Shown here: piece after piece, positions 12,151-22,292 of the stretch
How positions within the stretch are numbered: the stretch's first letter is position 1
Layout of the letters: every line of letters starts with the position of its first letter
Assembly (NCBI GenBank): GCA_949592205.1
Contig: CATIUR010000006.1
Span: 10,433,001-10,497,000 of the forward strand
DNA length: 64,000 bases
From: Helichrysum umbraculigerum
Taxonomy: Eukaryota > Streptophyta > Magnoliopsida > Asterales > Asteraceae
Direction: 5' to 3'
Notes under the pieces: generated by a model
Database searches by the model: none
Seen by the model: the letters and a program-made list of their open reading frames with translations, nothing else
Told to the model about the DNA's origin: nothing
Position numbers and translations under genes: made by a program

Positions 12151-12962
12151 GTGCGACACAACCACTGTGTCGTACTCCAGTTATACGACACAACACTTGT
12201 GTCGTATTCGTTCGTTACTTTGTGTCGTATATTATGTCGTATGCGGGTCAGGGGTTAACTATTCACATCATACGACATAATCATTTACGTTTTCAAAACT
12301 TTCACGACACAAAATATACGACACAAGTGCGATTTTGCGACACAAGAGATTTTCGTTCGGATTCGTGTTTTCGAAGGCTTTTCACCGCGATTTGTTGATC
12401 GATTCTTGTTCCTCATCTCTTTGCGCATCATTAGGTATAATTCTTTCGTGTTTTTATCGCGTATTATGCCTTGAATTCGATCGACCCGTATTACGTTTTT
12501 AGGGTTTCGGTTTTTCGTTAAATTATTTAGGGTTTAGGGGTTATTAGGGTTAGATAAATACATATTATTGATCCCCTGTTGATTGCGAACCCTAGGGTAT
12601 GCGTGGATTTCAAAAACCCCAAAATTTTTCATCGATCGAATCTGGGTTTCATATGGTGTTCATCTTTGCGACATAACATACGACACAACGATTGTGTCGT
12701 ATAGATTATTGATTTTATGTCGTATTGATTCCTGCTGGTTATGTCGTATTTTTTATACGACACAAATATTATGTCGTACCTGTTTTATACGACACAGGGC
12801 TTATGTCGCATCCGTGATTAATTTCACAAAAATTGCTAAATGCAGGGGAAATGCTGTCCGCGTGACACGTGTCATACGACACAAGGCTTGTGTCGTAGTG
12901 TCCTTCTACGACACAGTCCTAATGTCGTATGGACCTTTTGCGACACAAATGTTGTGTCGCAG
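12151..12962. repeat. Large TACGACACAA/TTGTGTCGTA dyad array upstream of the third ORF
   Basis: More than twenty copies of (T)(A/G)CGACA(C/T)AA and complements lie in two clusters, 12151-12350 and 12667-12962. Many are paired head to head as dyads. It is the same motif as in the LTRs and gag leader, but the TAC form predominates over TGC. No matching protein-coding signal is seen in the region. Confidence 0.88.
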
Positions 12963-13052
12963 AACATTTGTAAAATTAAAACGCGAATTATTTTTTGGTA
13001 CTAACGCTAACGCATTTCGAGTTTTGGCAGTATTATTGTTATTTTTGTAGAA

Positions 13053-15674
13053 ATGGCTGAACAACCTGCTCAAGCTACTCCAGCTGCTCCAGCACTCGCA
13101 GAGATCGATGTCTCTAAATATTTCTGGGAGCCACGTCACAATATCGTGGCGTACATGAACACCACTGTCGAGACTTCTCGCCCGTACCGACCAATGATAG
13201 CATTTCTTCGTCGCTCCAGAATTCACAAAGCTATCACTGCTGATACTCGTATCTTGACAAATCATATCACCGAGTTTTGGGACAACGCGGTGGTCAACTA
13301 TGATGAAGCGGATACTCGCATCATTTCTTCTGTCAGTGGCCGCCAAGTTATCTTCTCTGAACAACTTATTCGGGATTTCTTTGAGTTCGGTGATGATTCT
13401 GATATGATCACCCAGTTTACTCCAGGTGCAATTGCACAGGGCATGCGATCAATTGGATATCAAGATATTCCCGTTGATCAGTACAAGAAGACCTACATGA
13501 CAAAGGTCTGGAGGTATCTGGCTCACATTGTCATTGTCTGTTTATCCAGTCGCAGGGCAGGTCTTGAAGGGATGAAATTTTCGACTGCCTCTGCTATTCT
13601 TGCCCTGATTTACAACAAACCCTTCAACTTCTCAGGCTATATCTTTAGGGGTTTTGTAAACAATGCTTTGGATGCTAAGGAAAAATGGGCTTTATATCCT
13701 CGATTTACTCAATTGCTGCTCAATCACTTGCATCCAGATCTTCCAGTGGTCGCATCTTTCACTTTCAAGCAGACACCGATGAATACAAGGATCTACACCA
13801 CTTGTACCACTTTTGCGAGGCAGGGACAACCACCAGAACGTGAGGTTGCGTTGTTTGGTCACATCATTGATCCTGCTTATGTTCCCCTGCCTGGTGAGCA
13901 ATTCAACGCACCAGCACCTGAACAACCTATCCCTCAGCCTCCGGTTCAACAGCCTCCAGTTCCACAACCGCAAGTTCAACAACCTCCAGCTCAACAACCG
14001 GATCCGGAATTGGTAGATCTAGATCTTGAGATCGATAATTATCAGCCTCCTTTTCCGGGTCCTGAACCATCCAACCGCGGCAAGAGGCCTCAAGACGCTT
14101 CTGACATTTCTGATCTAAATCCGGTCAGGCGTTCTCGTACTTCCACTTCCACATCTTCTGAGCCTCCAAGGACTGAAACTCCAATCACTCCTCATCCAGC
14201 TGTCATTCAGGAGCTCCTGTCAAAGATTGAGAAGATGCAGCAAACAATGGAAGCTCAAGCATCAGTCTCTGAAGCTCAGGATGCTAGGATCTCTCGCTTG
14301 GAGAAAGAGAATGAAGAATTGAAGACAAAGGTGTTGCAGTTGGAAACCCAAGCTATTGCTTCGGGGGAGACAGCCCAACCAGCTATAGAATCAACACCTA
14401 GGGTTTCCGCCGAGGGCGAAGAAAATGTAATTCCTGATGATGTAACAAATTCTGGTATTAATGAAACAACTCTTATTTTGGATTACATTATTGAGCAACT
14501 AGGGCAACCAAAACCGCTAGCTGTAGATTACACGTATTGTAATTTGACTTACTTTCAATCTGCGGTTGACGATGACGGTCGTGCGCCTGAAGAACCTTTT
14601 GACTTCAACTCTGCTAATAATGATGATGATGTTGATGTTGAACAAGAAGAGCTTAATCCTGATGAAGAATATACTGATCGTCCAGCTTATCCTCAAGAGG
14701 GTGTTGTATTATCTGATTCTTCAGACGATGAGTCAGGGCCAATATTTAATTACGTACCAGGATCTACTTCTCAACCTGGTCCTGCTCAAGAATCGTCTGT
14801 ACCCTCCAGTTCTTCACAAGCACAACCAGTCCCTGTTCGTGAATCAACAAATTACAATGACATTTTCCCTCAGGATACATCCGAATGTGTATCGTTTGAC
14901 AAGGAAATGCCCATTAGAGAAAGGGATAACTGGTTTCCAAAAGGTAAAAATACAGAACCTGCTCCAGTTACATGCAAGAAATATCAGGTTGGTGGTGATT
15001 ATACAGGCCTGATAAAAAGCTGGAAGGTGAGTAAAGGGAGGTTAATGATTAAGAGACTTGACGGTATCCAGTACTTTCGTCGATCACTGAGGATATTGAG
15101 TACATTGCCAAAGCATGACATCGTTCGTCTCTCTCAGCTTCAGTTGATAAATCCTTACGAAGACGGAGTAGCTGATGTTATTTAAAAGGTCATGCGTGAG
15201 GAAATTAAACGAAAGAAATATCATTATGTCAAACCTATACTGGGTACTAGGTACACGTTCAAGAAGAAGCTCGATCCAAAGACCAAGCAGCCAATTGTAA
15301 GAGTTCACTATCCGCCTGCTGAATGTCTGACTGAAATCGCTCTGGAAACAGTTCCATTCAATCTACTGAAACGTTTTCATTACTGGGAACTGGATGCTCA
15401 CACTGGCGAAGCCGTCTTAGTTTTTGTACCAGATTCAGAGCCTCAGATAGGATCTTTGTGGGGTCTACGAAAAGCCAACTTCCGAATATTTGACCCAATG
15501 AGCTTGATTAATCTGTCCAGAAGTGACATGAAGAAGCTATTTGACAATCGGATTCGCTACAATCCAGGAAACGAGTTCAACTCTGTATTAGCGAAACGAT
15601 TTCAGAAAATCATTGATATATGCTTCACCTTTGGCATACACGCTGGTGGAAACTTTCCACCTGGATGGGTTTGA
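13053..15674 (+). pseudogene. Third ORF of SIRE-like copia (Asteraceae-type accessory ORF), one stop
   Basis: The ATG follows TTTTTGTAG. The first 710 residues run to a TAA at 15183-15185, and the same frame then continues 163 codons to TGA at 15672, so the ancestral product was about 870 aa. Residues 1-235 form a conserved-looking globular part (SKYFWEPRHN, FWDNAVVNYDEADTR, GRQVIFSEQLIRDFFEF). It resembles proteins next to SIRE-like elements that are often misannotated in Asteraceae genomes (recalled, not searched). Then come a P/Q-rich linker (about 285-320), a coiled coil (about 385-430), an acidic Ser-rich region, and a second conserved part at the C terminus. No signal peptide or clear membrane segment is visible, so an envelope role is not supported by what I see. 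Function unknown. Confidence 0.8.
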
Positions 15675-15734
15675 AGACGAGACTTCTGAAGACTGAAGAA
15701 AATTGAAGATTTTTTCGAAGACCAAGCTGAAGAC

Positions 15735-15745
15735 ACGGGGGAGTT
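15735..15745 (+). other. Polypurine tract of the copia element
   Basis: The purine-rich ACGGGGGAGTT stretch immediately precedes the right LTR at 15746, where plus-strand DNA synthesis is primed. Confidence 0.75.
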
Positions 15746-16243
15746 TGTTGGTACATCAATGTGTGTCTGTCAGTTGGTCTCAGTCTGTAATCGTGTCGAA
15801 ATTTTAATTACGTATTGAATAGCTTAAGTTCTAGTTTAATTACAATTTTTGTCATCATGCGACACAAGCACTGTGTCGCAGAAGCATTCTATGCGACACA
15901 ATACTTGTGTCGCAGAATCATCTCATGCGACACAAAGCTTGTGTCGCATACAGTTTGGTCCAGACTATAAATAGAAGCTCGCCAGCTTCTGTTTATGGAG
16001 CCTCAACACAAAACACACACATAACACCTCCATATTCAGAGAAAAAAAATACTAGTTTGTGTTATTTTGATTATAGTGTGTTTGTCAAAGTGTATGTATT
16101 GTTACCATCTCATTATATACAAAGTTATACACTTGTGTTTTGGTCATTTATTGTGTTAGTCTAGCATATATTTGTGTGTTTGATTTCCGCTTTAAATACA
16201 CAAGTAAAACTACTCGATTTGGTCCGTATAAGTGGAACCTACA
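15746..16243 (+). repeat. 3' LTR of the SIRE-like copia element
   Basis: 498 bp, with the dyad array at 15858-15949 and TATAAATA at 15966-15973. It differs from the left LTR at about five positions plus one A in a homopolymer. Confidence 0.95.
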
Positions 16244-17340
16244 GTCCCCTTCTTTCAACCAATGAATTTTAGCTTTTTATCTAAGAAAAATCTCTTCATC
16301 TTTAATGGCAGCCTTAAACTCTTTAAGCAAACAAGCATGTTTGTTCCTGAAACCATCACTATAAGGATCAACATTCAGATCCATTTGAGCTGTAGCTACC
16401 TCTTCTCTTAATTTATTCACTTTAACGTGAACATTTCCACAAGCAGCATTCAGCTTTCTAACTTCTTTTTTCAATCTTTTCAGCTTGGTCATGACTGAAA
16501 ACATAGTACAACCCAACACATTCTGATCCCAAACTTTCTGAACTGTAGGAATGAAATCCTTTTTAAGAGGAAGGTGGTTGTTAAATTTGAAAGGAGAGGG
16601 TTTTCTTTTCACAACATCAGGTAAACTGAGAATAGCAGGATTATGATCTGAAATGTTGTATGGCATAAAAATCACATGACCCCTGAGAAATTGCTCCATG
16701 AATTTAATATTCCCCATAACTCTATCCAGTTTCCTAAGAATTCCCCTATCAGAACCAATAGCATGAGGTTTCTGGATCCAGGTATACCTAATGCCAATAT
16801 GATTAATGTCCTCCACTTCTGTATCCTCAACACACTCTCTAAATTCAGCCATAGCACTACTCACAGCAGCAGACCCATTGGACCTATCCCCAGGGTCCAA
16901 ACTAACATTGAAATCACCCATAATAACCCAAGCTTTATTGTTAACAAAAACCTTATGCATGCACAAAGATCTCCACAACAACCTTCTCTCAGTATCATCA
17001 TTTGAGGCATAAATGAAAGAACAAAACATTTCTTTCACACCATCAATAGAAGTTATTCTACAATGCATAACTTAGTTTGTTTGATCAATCACTTCAAGAT
17101 TAACCAAATTATCATCCTAGCCAAGAATAATCCTAGTTCTACCATTACACCTAGCATTATTAGAGGCCCATTTCCATCTACCAAAAACTTTTTTGTAATC
17201 TTTTATAACTTATTATGCTTAATTTTGGTTTCCAAGACATCACATATATTCACATTACAACTATCAATCAGCTTAATGACCTCATTTTGTTTAGGGATCT
17301 GATTAAGAACCCTAGTATTCCAACTCGCAATTTTAATCAT
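16244..17340 (-). pseudogene. LINE (L1-type) ORF2, N-terminal endonuclease region, degenerate
   Basis: The start is ATG at 17340-17338, giving MIKIASWNTRVLNQIPKQ, the usual opening of plant L1 ORF2 (SWNxRGLN-like). The apurinic-endonuclease motifs are MGDFNVSLDPGDRSNG, RYTWIQK, RKLDRVMGN and YNISDHNPAIL (SDH). The segment 17068-17340 has a stop after KHNKL, a frame change, then in-frame TAG and TAA codons. The stretch 16277-17068 is open for 263 codons. A further TAA precedes KAKIHWLKEGD, where the copia element has inserted; the reading resumes at 3483 going left. The copy is clearly dead. Confidence 0.87.
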
Positions 17341-17940
17341 TAAAAACCGGGAGGTCTATCAGTACCTTCATTCTCAATGATCTGCTCAGAACTCTACCAT
17401 CAGTAGTGTGAAGTTTCATATTCTGAGCAATACCATCATCTTCAGACAAAACATCCTCCACCTTAACAATGTCATCATTACTGTCATCATCAACAATTTT
17501 CTTATAATACTTGGCTTTCTCCATAAAAAAAATACTCTTTTTGAGCTCTTGACCAGCCTTGCATTACATCATTCGTAGGAAAAGAATTATTGGCCAAATA
17601 TACATTTACATTCTTCCTTTGTTCCCATATTATCCCTTGTGTTGAGTTCTCATCAACAAATTCTTCAGTAATCATTTCTTGATCTTTATTCCCAGAATTC
17701 CAAAATTCATCTTCACCATTTAAAATCCCAAACTTGTTTGACAATTTCATGCTGCTTCCTATATCCATTTGAGTTTTACTCCTTTGGGATTCAACTTTAC
17801 TTGTAGAACCAGTAACATTCTCTTTACATTCATTAGGAGCCTCATCCACACTTCTCATTCGTCTGTAATCATTCTGCTCATAATTTCCATTAACCTTTAA
17901 TTCACTCCCTATATTTTTCTTTTTAACATTTGCAAACTAT
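17333..17940 (-). pseudogene. LINE ORF1, C-terminal part, one frameshift
   Basis: The minus-strand frame upstream of ORF2 encodes a hydrophilic protein tail (EFVDENSTQG..., MQGWSRAQKEYFF). It shifts frame in an A8 run at about 17523-17530 into EKAKYYKKIVDDDSNDD and ends at TAA 17335-17333. The last 8 nt, ATGATTAA, overlap the ORF2 start. Sequence resembling the LINE is lost past about 17940, so the element looks 5'-truncated there or abuts another insertion. Confidence 0.7.
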
Positions 17941-18084
17941 TTTGGGCGGAGGGACCTATATACAATTTACATAGAATATTTTTGAGGGGTAAAGCATGAC
18001 CTATATTTTTTGTTCAGCTCATTTTTCTTCATTTACTCTCTCTCTCTTCAAACAAATCCTCCCAATCCTCTCTTTACACACACA

Positions 18085-18425
18085 TTCACCACCACCTTTC
18101 ACCGTCGCCACCACCACAGCCACCATCACCTTTCACCGCCAACACCTTCACTGCCACCGCCACCACCACCTCCGCTACCAACGTCACCACCTTTCACCTC
18201 CGCCACCACCTTTCACCGCCGCCACCACCTTTCACCGTCGCCTTCACCGTTACCGTTCACCTTCACCGCGACCGCCACCTTCACCGTCATCTTCAAAGTC
18301 CACCTTCACCGTCCACCACCTTCACTGTCACCGTGCACCACCGCCTTCACCGTCACCGTACACCACCACCTTCACCTTAACCATCACTGTACACCACCAC
18401 CTTCACCACATTCACCACATTCACC
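18085..18425 (+). repeat. CACC-rich cryptic minisatellite
   Basis: Irregular reiteration of CACCTTCACCG and CCACCACC units over about 340 bp, with strong strand asymmetry: almost no G on this strand. Confidence 0.85.
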
Positions 18426-18476
18426 ATCTAGATCTGAATATGTAGACATAGATCTACTTTTCAGATCTAGATCTGA

Positions 18477-18735
18477 AAAACCCGCTGCATTTTACACGCG
18501 GTTACTGCATTTTAGATATACTTCTAAGTAAATAGATCTGGAAAAAGTCACTGCATTTTACGTTTCGCTTACTGCATTTTAGATCTACTTCTAAAAAAGT
18601 AGATCTGGAAAAAAGTCATTGCATTTTACGTTTCGCTTACTGCATTTTAGATCTACTTCTTAAAAAGTAAATCTGAGAAAAAATCACTGCATATTATGTT
18701 TTATTCTACTGCATTTTATGGTTTATCAACTGCAT
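18477..18735 (+). repeat. Tandem repeat, about 67-bp period
   Basis: Roughly 3.5 units built from TTACTGCATTTTAGATCT, ACTTCTAA, AGATCTGGAAAA and GTCACTGCATTTTACG. Copies begin near 18502, 18569 and 18637. Confidence 0.8.
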
Positions 18736-19140
18736 TTTACAATTTTGCAGCATTTTTATGCATTATACTATATTTACTGCATTTTATATGTTTTTCAATG
18801 CATTTTACGCTTTTTCGGAATTTTTATTCATTTTTTTTGTAACATTTTATGTTTTTCACTGCATTTTACGGGTTTTCACTACATGTTATTTTTTTTACGG
18901 AATCTTGCATATTATCATGTTTTTGAATGGTTTTTTGTTTTTCAATTTTTGGATAAAATTTCGGGTAATTTTTCGGGCAGGTCCTCAATTTTTTTGAAAT
19001 TGCAAAATAGCCCCTGATGGAAAAAAAGGGGACCTTAGGTGACACATGTCACGTTTTGATTGGTCAAAAACCTGCATTTTCTGCCCCTCTTAAAGAGCAT
19101 GCTCCTCTGAACCCCACCCGTATTTTATTAAGGGTTTGGC

Positions 19141-19728
19141 TAAAGTTAAGATTCATTGAATGCATTAGAACTTCCTAAATATATCACAAAATTCATTTAT
19201 TAAGCTCACTAATTTTCAATTATACATCTTTATTAATTACAATTTATATTATTTATAGATAATTCAACTTCATTAAATGTCAAATCCCTTTTATTAATTG
19301 TATCTTATATAATAAGCAGTATATACTAAAAAAAAATTAATACTAACTATCTTTTCTAAAAAGACAAAACATCAACTGATTTTAGATCACTATGTGTCCT
19401 ATATATACGTTGTCAACTATCAAGGGTTAAGTGTGTGGAAGGGATGAAAATATCTTGATAACATGTGAGTAACAACACAAAAAGTGTTAGTGCGTAACAT
19501 GTTTGTGCATATACTTCTAATATTTTTCTATTTAGTTTTAATAAGTTAATTTGATAAAAATATTGGCAATATAACCTTATCAAGCTAGGATGACAAAAAG
19601 ATCATACATTTTATCCCATGATTTTTTATTTTACTCTCGGCTGTAGTTTGGTCATCTGGTAAACCTTTTGTTTTATTTGTTATTTACATCGACACATCGT
19701 CTTGAATTCGGTACTGCAACTTACATAG
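19141..19728. other. AT-rich intergenic DNA, no gene seen
   Basis: No ORF of note. It may be the body of the non-autonomous Helitron that ends at 19757; a 5' terminus starting with TC could not be fixed by eye. Confidence 0.5.
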
Positions 19729-19757
19729 CCGTGCGATGCACGGGAGATAACACTAGT
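19729..19757 (+). mobile_element. Helitron-type 3' terminus (hairpin plus CTAGT)
   Basis: A 6-bp stem hairpin, CCGTGC-GAT-GCACGG (19729-19743), is followed nine bases later by CTAGT (19753-19757) and then T. This is the hallmark of Helitron 3' ends, which insert between A and T. The matching 5' TC end is not located, so element length is unknown. Confidence 0.72.
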
Positions 19758-20069
19758 TGTATTTGTATTAATAAAAATAATCTATTAAAAAAAATGAAAT
19801 TTAATGTTTAAATAGAGATTGCAAGTGTAAATATGATAAAGATCAAATACTCATTTAATCATAGTCAATGGCCCAATAGGAAAAAGGACGACATTAAAAA
19901 AAGGACAAGATAATGTGAATAAACTACAAAACTAAAAACTAAATGACAAATACTGTAATTTACTTTAAAATTGGTATTTCAATAATGTAAATTACTTAGC
20001 AATTATTAAGGAGCTATTATTGATTAAAATTAAAAAAGGAAAAAAAAAACATTCCAAATAAAAATTATC
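19758..20069. other. AT-rich intergenic DNA, nothing recognised
   Basis: No ORF, RNA gene or repeat structure could be supported here. Confidence 0.5.
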
Positions 20070-20466
20070 AATGACTTTAGATCATTGGTAAACTAACGAA
20101 AAGTTTCCCACCATACTTGTTTTACAACATTTAGTTGGTAAATTCGTTGGCAATATTATAAATGACCAATGATGTAAAAGTTGTTGGTAAAAGTCATTGG
20201 AATTTTAGTTACCAACGAACAATTTTCGTTGGTAATAATTATTTTGAGTTTTTGCAATGTTGTTTTTCCATAATTCGTTGGTGAAAACTGGCGGGAAGCT
20301 TCCCTCCAAAATTTCAGTAAAACTCCCAACGATTTGGTCGTTGGTAAATTAACATGTAGATTTTATGATATTTCGTTGGTATTTTCATTGGTAAATCAGG
20401 ATTTTTCCAAACGACTTTGTAGTCATTGGTAAAAACTTGTTGGTACTGCCGGCTTTTCTAGTATAT
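20070..20466. mobile_element. CACTA (En/Spm)-like terminal region, degraded
   Basis: About a dozen copies of (A)TTCGTTGGTAA and its complement, in both orientations, resemble the subterminal repeats of plant CACTA elements. The right boundary, read on the minus strand, begins TACTAGAAAAGCCGGCAG, a plausible decayed form of a CACTA...AAGAAA terminus. The other end and any transposase are not visible, so this is probably a fragment or deletion derivative. Confidence 0.5.
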
Positions 20467-21382
20467 GTTATTGATTATTATGATGATGATTGTTGTTTTT
20501 TTTTGTGTTTTTGTTGTTGGCGACTATGATCTTGTTATTTTTTTTTATCATTTTTTAAAGTTTTTAGTGATTTATATGAACATTTTCCTTTATTTTTCAT
20601 CTTTTTAGAAATCCACGTAAGCAACTTAATAGCCATACAAGCGGTTCAAATTAAAGCACCACATAGGCGGTTATATGCCAACTTGTTTAGGATAACCGGT
20701 TTAGCCGGTCACCAGTTAAGATAGGGTGACATCGAGATAGTTTTCAAAACTACGTCATGGACCTTGGTAATAAAAAAGGGTTCATTGGTGACATCAGAAT
20801 AAATATGTAAATACGTTGGCGATCCAAAGCTTTAACCCTTTATTGAATCGGTATAAGAATGCACCGGTAATTATACCTTGTGTTCATTACTCATTAATTG
20901 TTTAAGACTTGTTATAAGAAAACATAAAAGTTGTATTCACTCCCTTTACAACTTGGTGCAAGGACCGGTAAATATTTTAATACGGAGCATTATACTTTTG
21001 CTATTTTATAAGTATGATATACATAAATTAATTTTTTTAAGTCTCATGTAGCATTTTTGTACTTTCATAATGTTTGTCGGATGGTAAAAACGGTTAATAA
21101 TCATATATAATTGAAATTTTTGCATCATAACTTTAAGTTGGTAATCTAAAATTGTATGCATAGTTAATATTGACACTTTTATTGAAATAGAGGGAGTATA
21201 TCTGAGCACATATATTTTTATGAAAGGTGCACTAATTTTTTTATTTTGTATCAATAAACTTATATAGTACATCATAATTACTCCCTCGGTTCATAAAAGA
21301 TTTGTTCTTCATAAATCATAATTACTCCCATCATCATAATTAAATTCGCTCCAATTAAAACTGGACGGAAGAAGTTACACTC
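20467..21382. other. Intergenic AT-rich DNA with Stowaway-like scraps
   Basis: Isolated motifs resembling Stowaway ends are seen: TACGGAG near 20982, GAGGGAGTA near 21191, TACTCCCTCGGT near 21281. They do not pair into one clear element. No gene. Confidence 0.4.
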
Positions 21383-21385
21383 TTA

Positions 21386-21577
21386 CGTTGCGTTTGGTTC
21401 GCGGAATATTTTTGATGGAATTGGAATTCATCAAAGGATTTGGAATTTAATGGAATGTGAATTCCTTTCAATGAGGAAATTTGATGACTTACAACTCAAT
21501 TCATTTGTAAACCAAAATATTTGTGAAATAGAATTAAGATTTCGATGGACGTTGAATACCACGAACCAAACGCAACC
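21386..21577. mobile_element. Tourist-like MITE (PIF/Harbinger), 192 bp
   Basis: 16-bp terminal inverted repeats (C/G)GTTGCGTTTGGTTCG at both ends, flanked by a 3-bp TTA duplication (21383-21385 and 21578-21580). TIR plus TTA points to a Harbinger-mobilised MITE. No coding capacity. Confidence 0.8.
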
Positions 21578-21813
21578 TTAAGGAATTAAACAAATGTGCT
21601 TTGGATCACTTTTAAGGGTTGAAACTCGTTGCTATTTATTAGTGGGTTTTAGATTCTGAACATAATTAATGATGGTATGTAGTAGTGCGGTTTGTTAATG
21701 GGTAGTTGAGGCTTAAAGTTGCAAAGGTAAATTTGTGCACCAATTTTGGTATTTTGAAGTTTGGCTTATTTTGGCTATGAGATTGAGGTCAAAAAGTTTT
21801 AGTAAGAATGAGG

Positions 21814-22292
21814 AATCAATCTCAGTAATTGATTTTCACTAAATTTTAATTTCTTCCTACGTTTTTTAAAATTAAATATTTGAAAAATGGCTAAGTGAAA
21901 ATTTATAAAAATTACATCATAAAAATCATTATTTTTTTCTCTTCGATTAAACATTTCACATGGTATACTTCTGACGATTTTTTTTTCCATTTTTTGGTGA
22001 ATTTTACAAATTGTACAATTTAATATCACATGTGATAGTCGTTGGTATCACGTATGATAGTCGTTGGTATCACATGTAATAGATGTTGGTATCACATGTG
22101 ATAGTTGTTTTCAAAACCCACAAAAAATGAAAAAACAAAGTTCGTCAAAAAATACAATGTGAGATGTCTAATCGAAGGGGAAAAACGCTGATTTTTATGG
22201 TGCAATGTTAATAATCTTATAACTAGTCATTTTTGAGATATTTAATTTTTAAAAACGTAAGGGTTTTATTAAATGAAGCTCTCTGATTGATT
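21814..22292. mobile_element. Foldback element: ~180-bp inverted arms around a palindromic tandem repeat
   Basis: The left arm (about 21814-22015) and right arm (about 22112-22292) are imperfect inverted repeats. Matching blocks include TTTTAAAATTAAATAT, CATAAAAATCA, TTCGATTA, CATTTCACA-like and CATTTTTTG. The centre (22023-22108) holds four units of about 22 bp containing TATCACATGTGATAG. Flanking duplications are not clear. No ORF. Confidence 0.65.
22023..22108. repeat. Four tandem ~22-bp palindromic units
   Basis: Units of the form TATCACATGTGATAGTCGTTGG; ATCACATGTGAT is itself a 12-bp palindrome. One unit reads CACGTATG and one ATGTAATAG instead. Confidence 0.85.

Larger units (their letters stand above)
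10849..13052 (+). other. Copia spacer between pol and the third ORF
   Basis: No convincing ORF lies here. It holds a 55-bp direct duplication (11411-11465 and 11486-11539), AT-rich sequence, the dyad array 12151-12962, and a telobox-like stretch near 12520-12560. A polypyrimidine-TAG acceptor-like site (ends 13050) abuts the ATG at 13053. The layout resembles a second leader or internal promoter rather than degenerate coding sequence. Confidence 0.6.
3484..16243 (+). mobile_element. Complete Ty1/copia retrotransposon, SIRE/Maximus-like, with an extra 3' ORF
   Basis: This 12.76-kb element has direct LTRs of 497 and 498 bp (TGTTGG...CCTACA) and a perfect 5-bp target duplication, GTCCC (3479-3483 and 16244-16248). 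It has a tRNA-iMet primer site at 3983 and a purine tract CGGGGGAGTT before the right LTR. Order is LTR, long leader, gag, protease-integrase-RT-RNase H (copia order), 2.2-kb spacer, extra ORF, LTR. Length, order and the downstream ORF fit the SIRE/Maximus lineage (family knowledge). The LTRs differ at about five bases and one A-run indel, so insertion is fairly recent. Internal stops and two frameshifts make this copy non-autonomous. Confidence 0.93.
17941..19140. repeat. Low-complexity and tandem-repeat tract of unknown origin
   Basis: This holds a CT-rich stretch (18030-18060), a CACC/TTCACC-rich tract (18085-18425), tandem units (18477-18735) and many loose copies of CTGCATTTTA (to about 18880). 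A moderately GC-rich end follows (18980-19110). The long His/Pro/Ser/Thr ORFs are products of the CACC repeats. No TIR, LTR or protein domain was found. Confidence 0.6.

Noticed and set aside
12515..12600. Interstitial telomere
   Set aside because: Only two or three scattered AGGGTTT-like units, not a tandem telomeric array.
12151..12962. Array of short repeats with spacers, superficially like a CRISPR array
   Set aside because: Repeats are about 10 bp, in both orientations and degenerate with irregular spacing. It lies within a plant retrotransposon with no cas genes.
17996..18531. Overlapping His/Pro/Thr-rich ORFs of 149 and 173 codons
   Set aside because: Produced by the CACC repeat tract in two frames; low complexity with no start context or domain.
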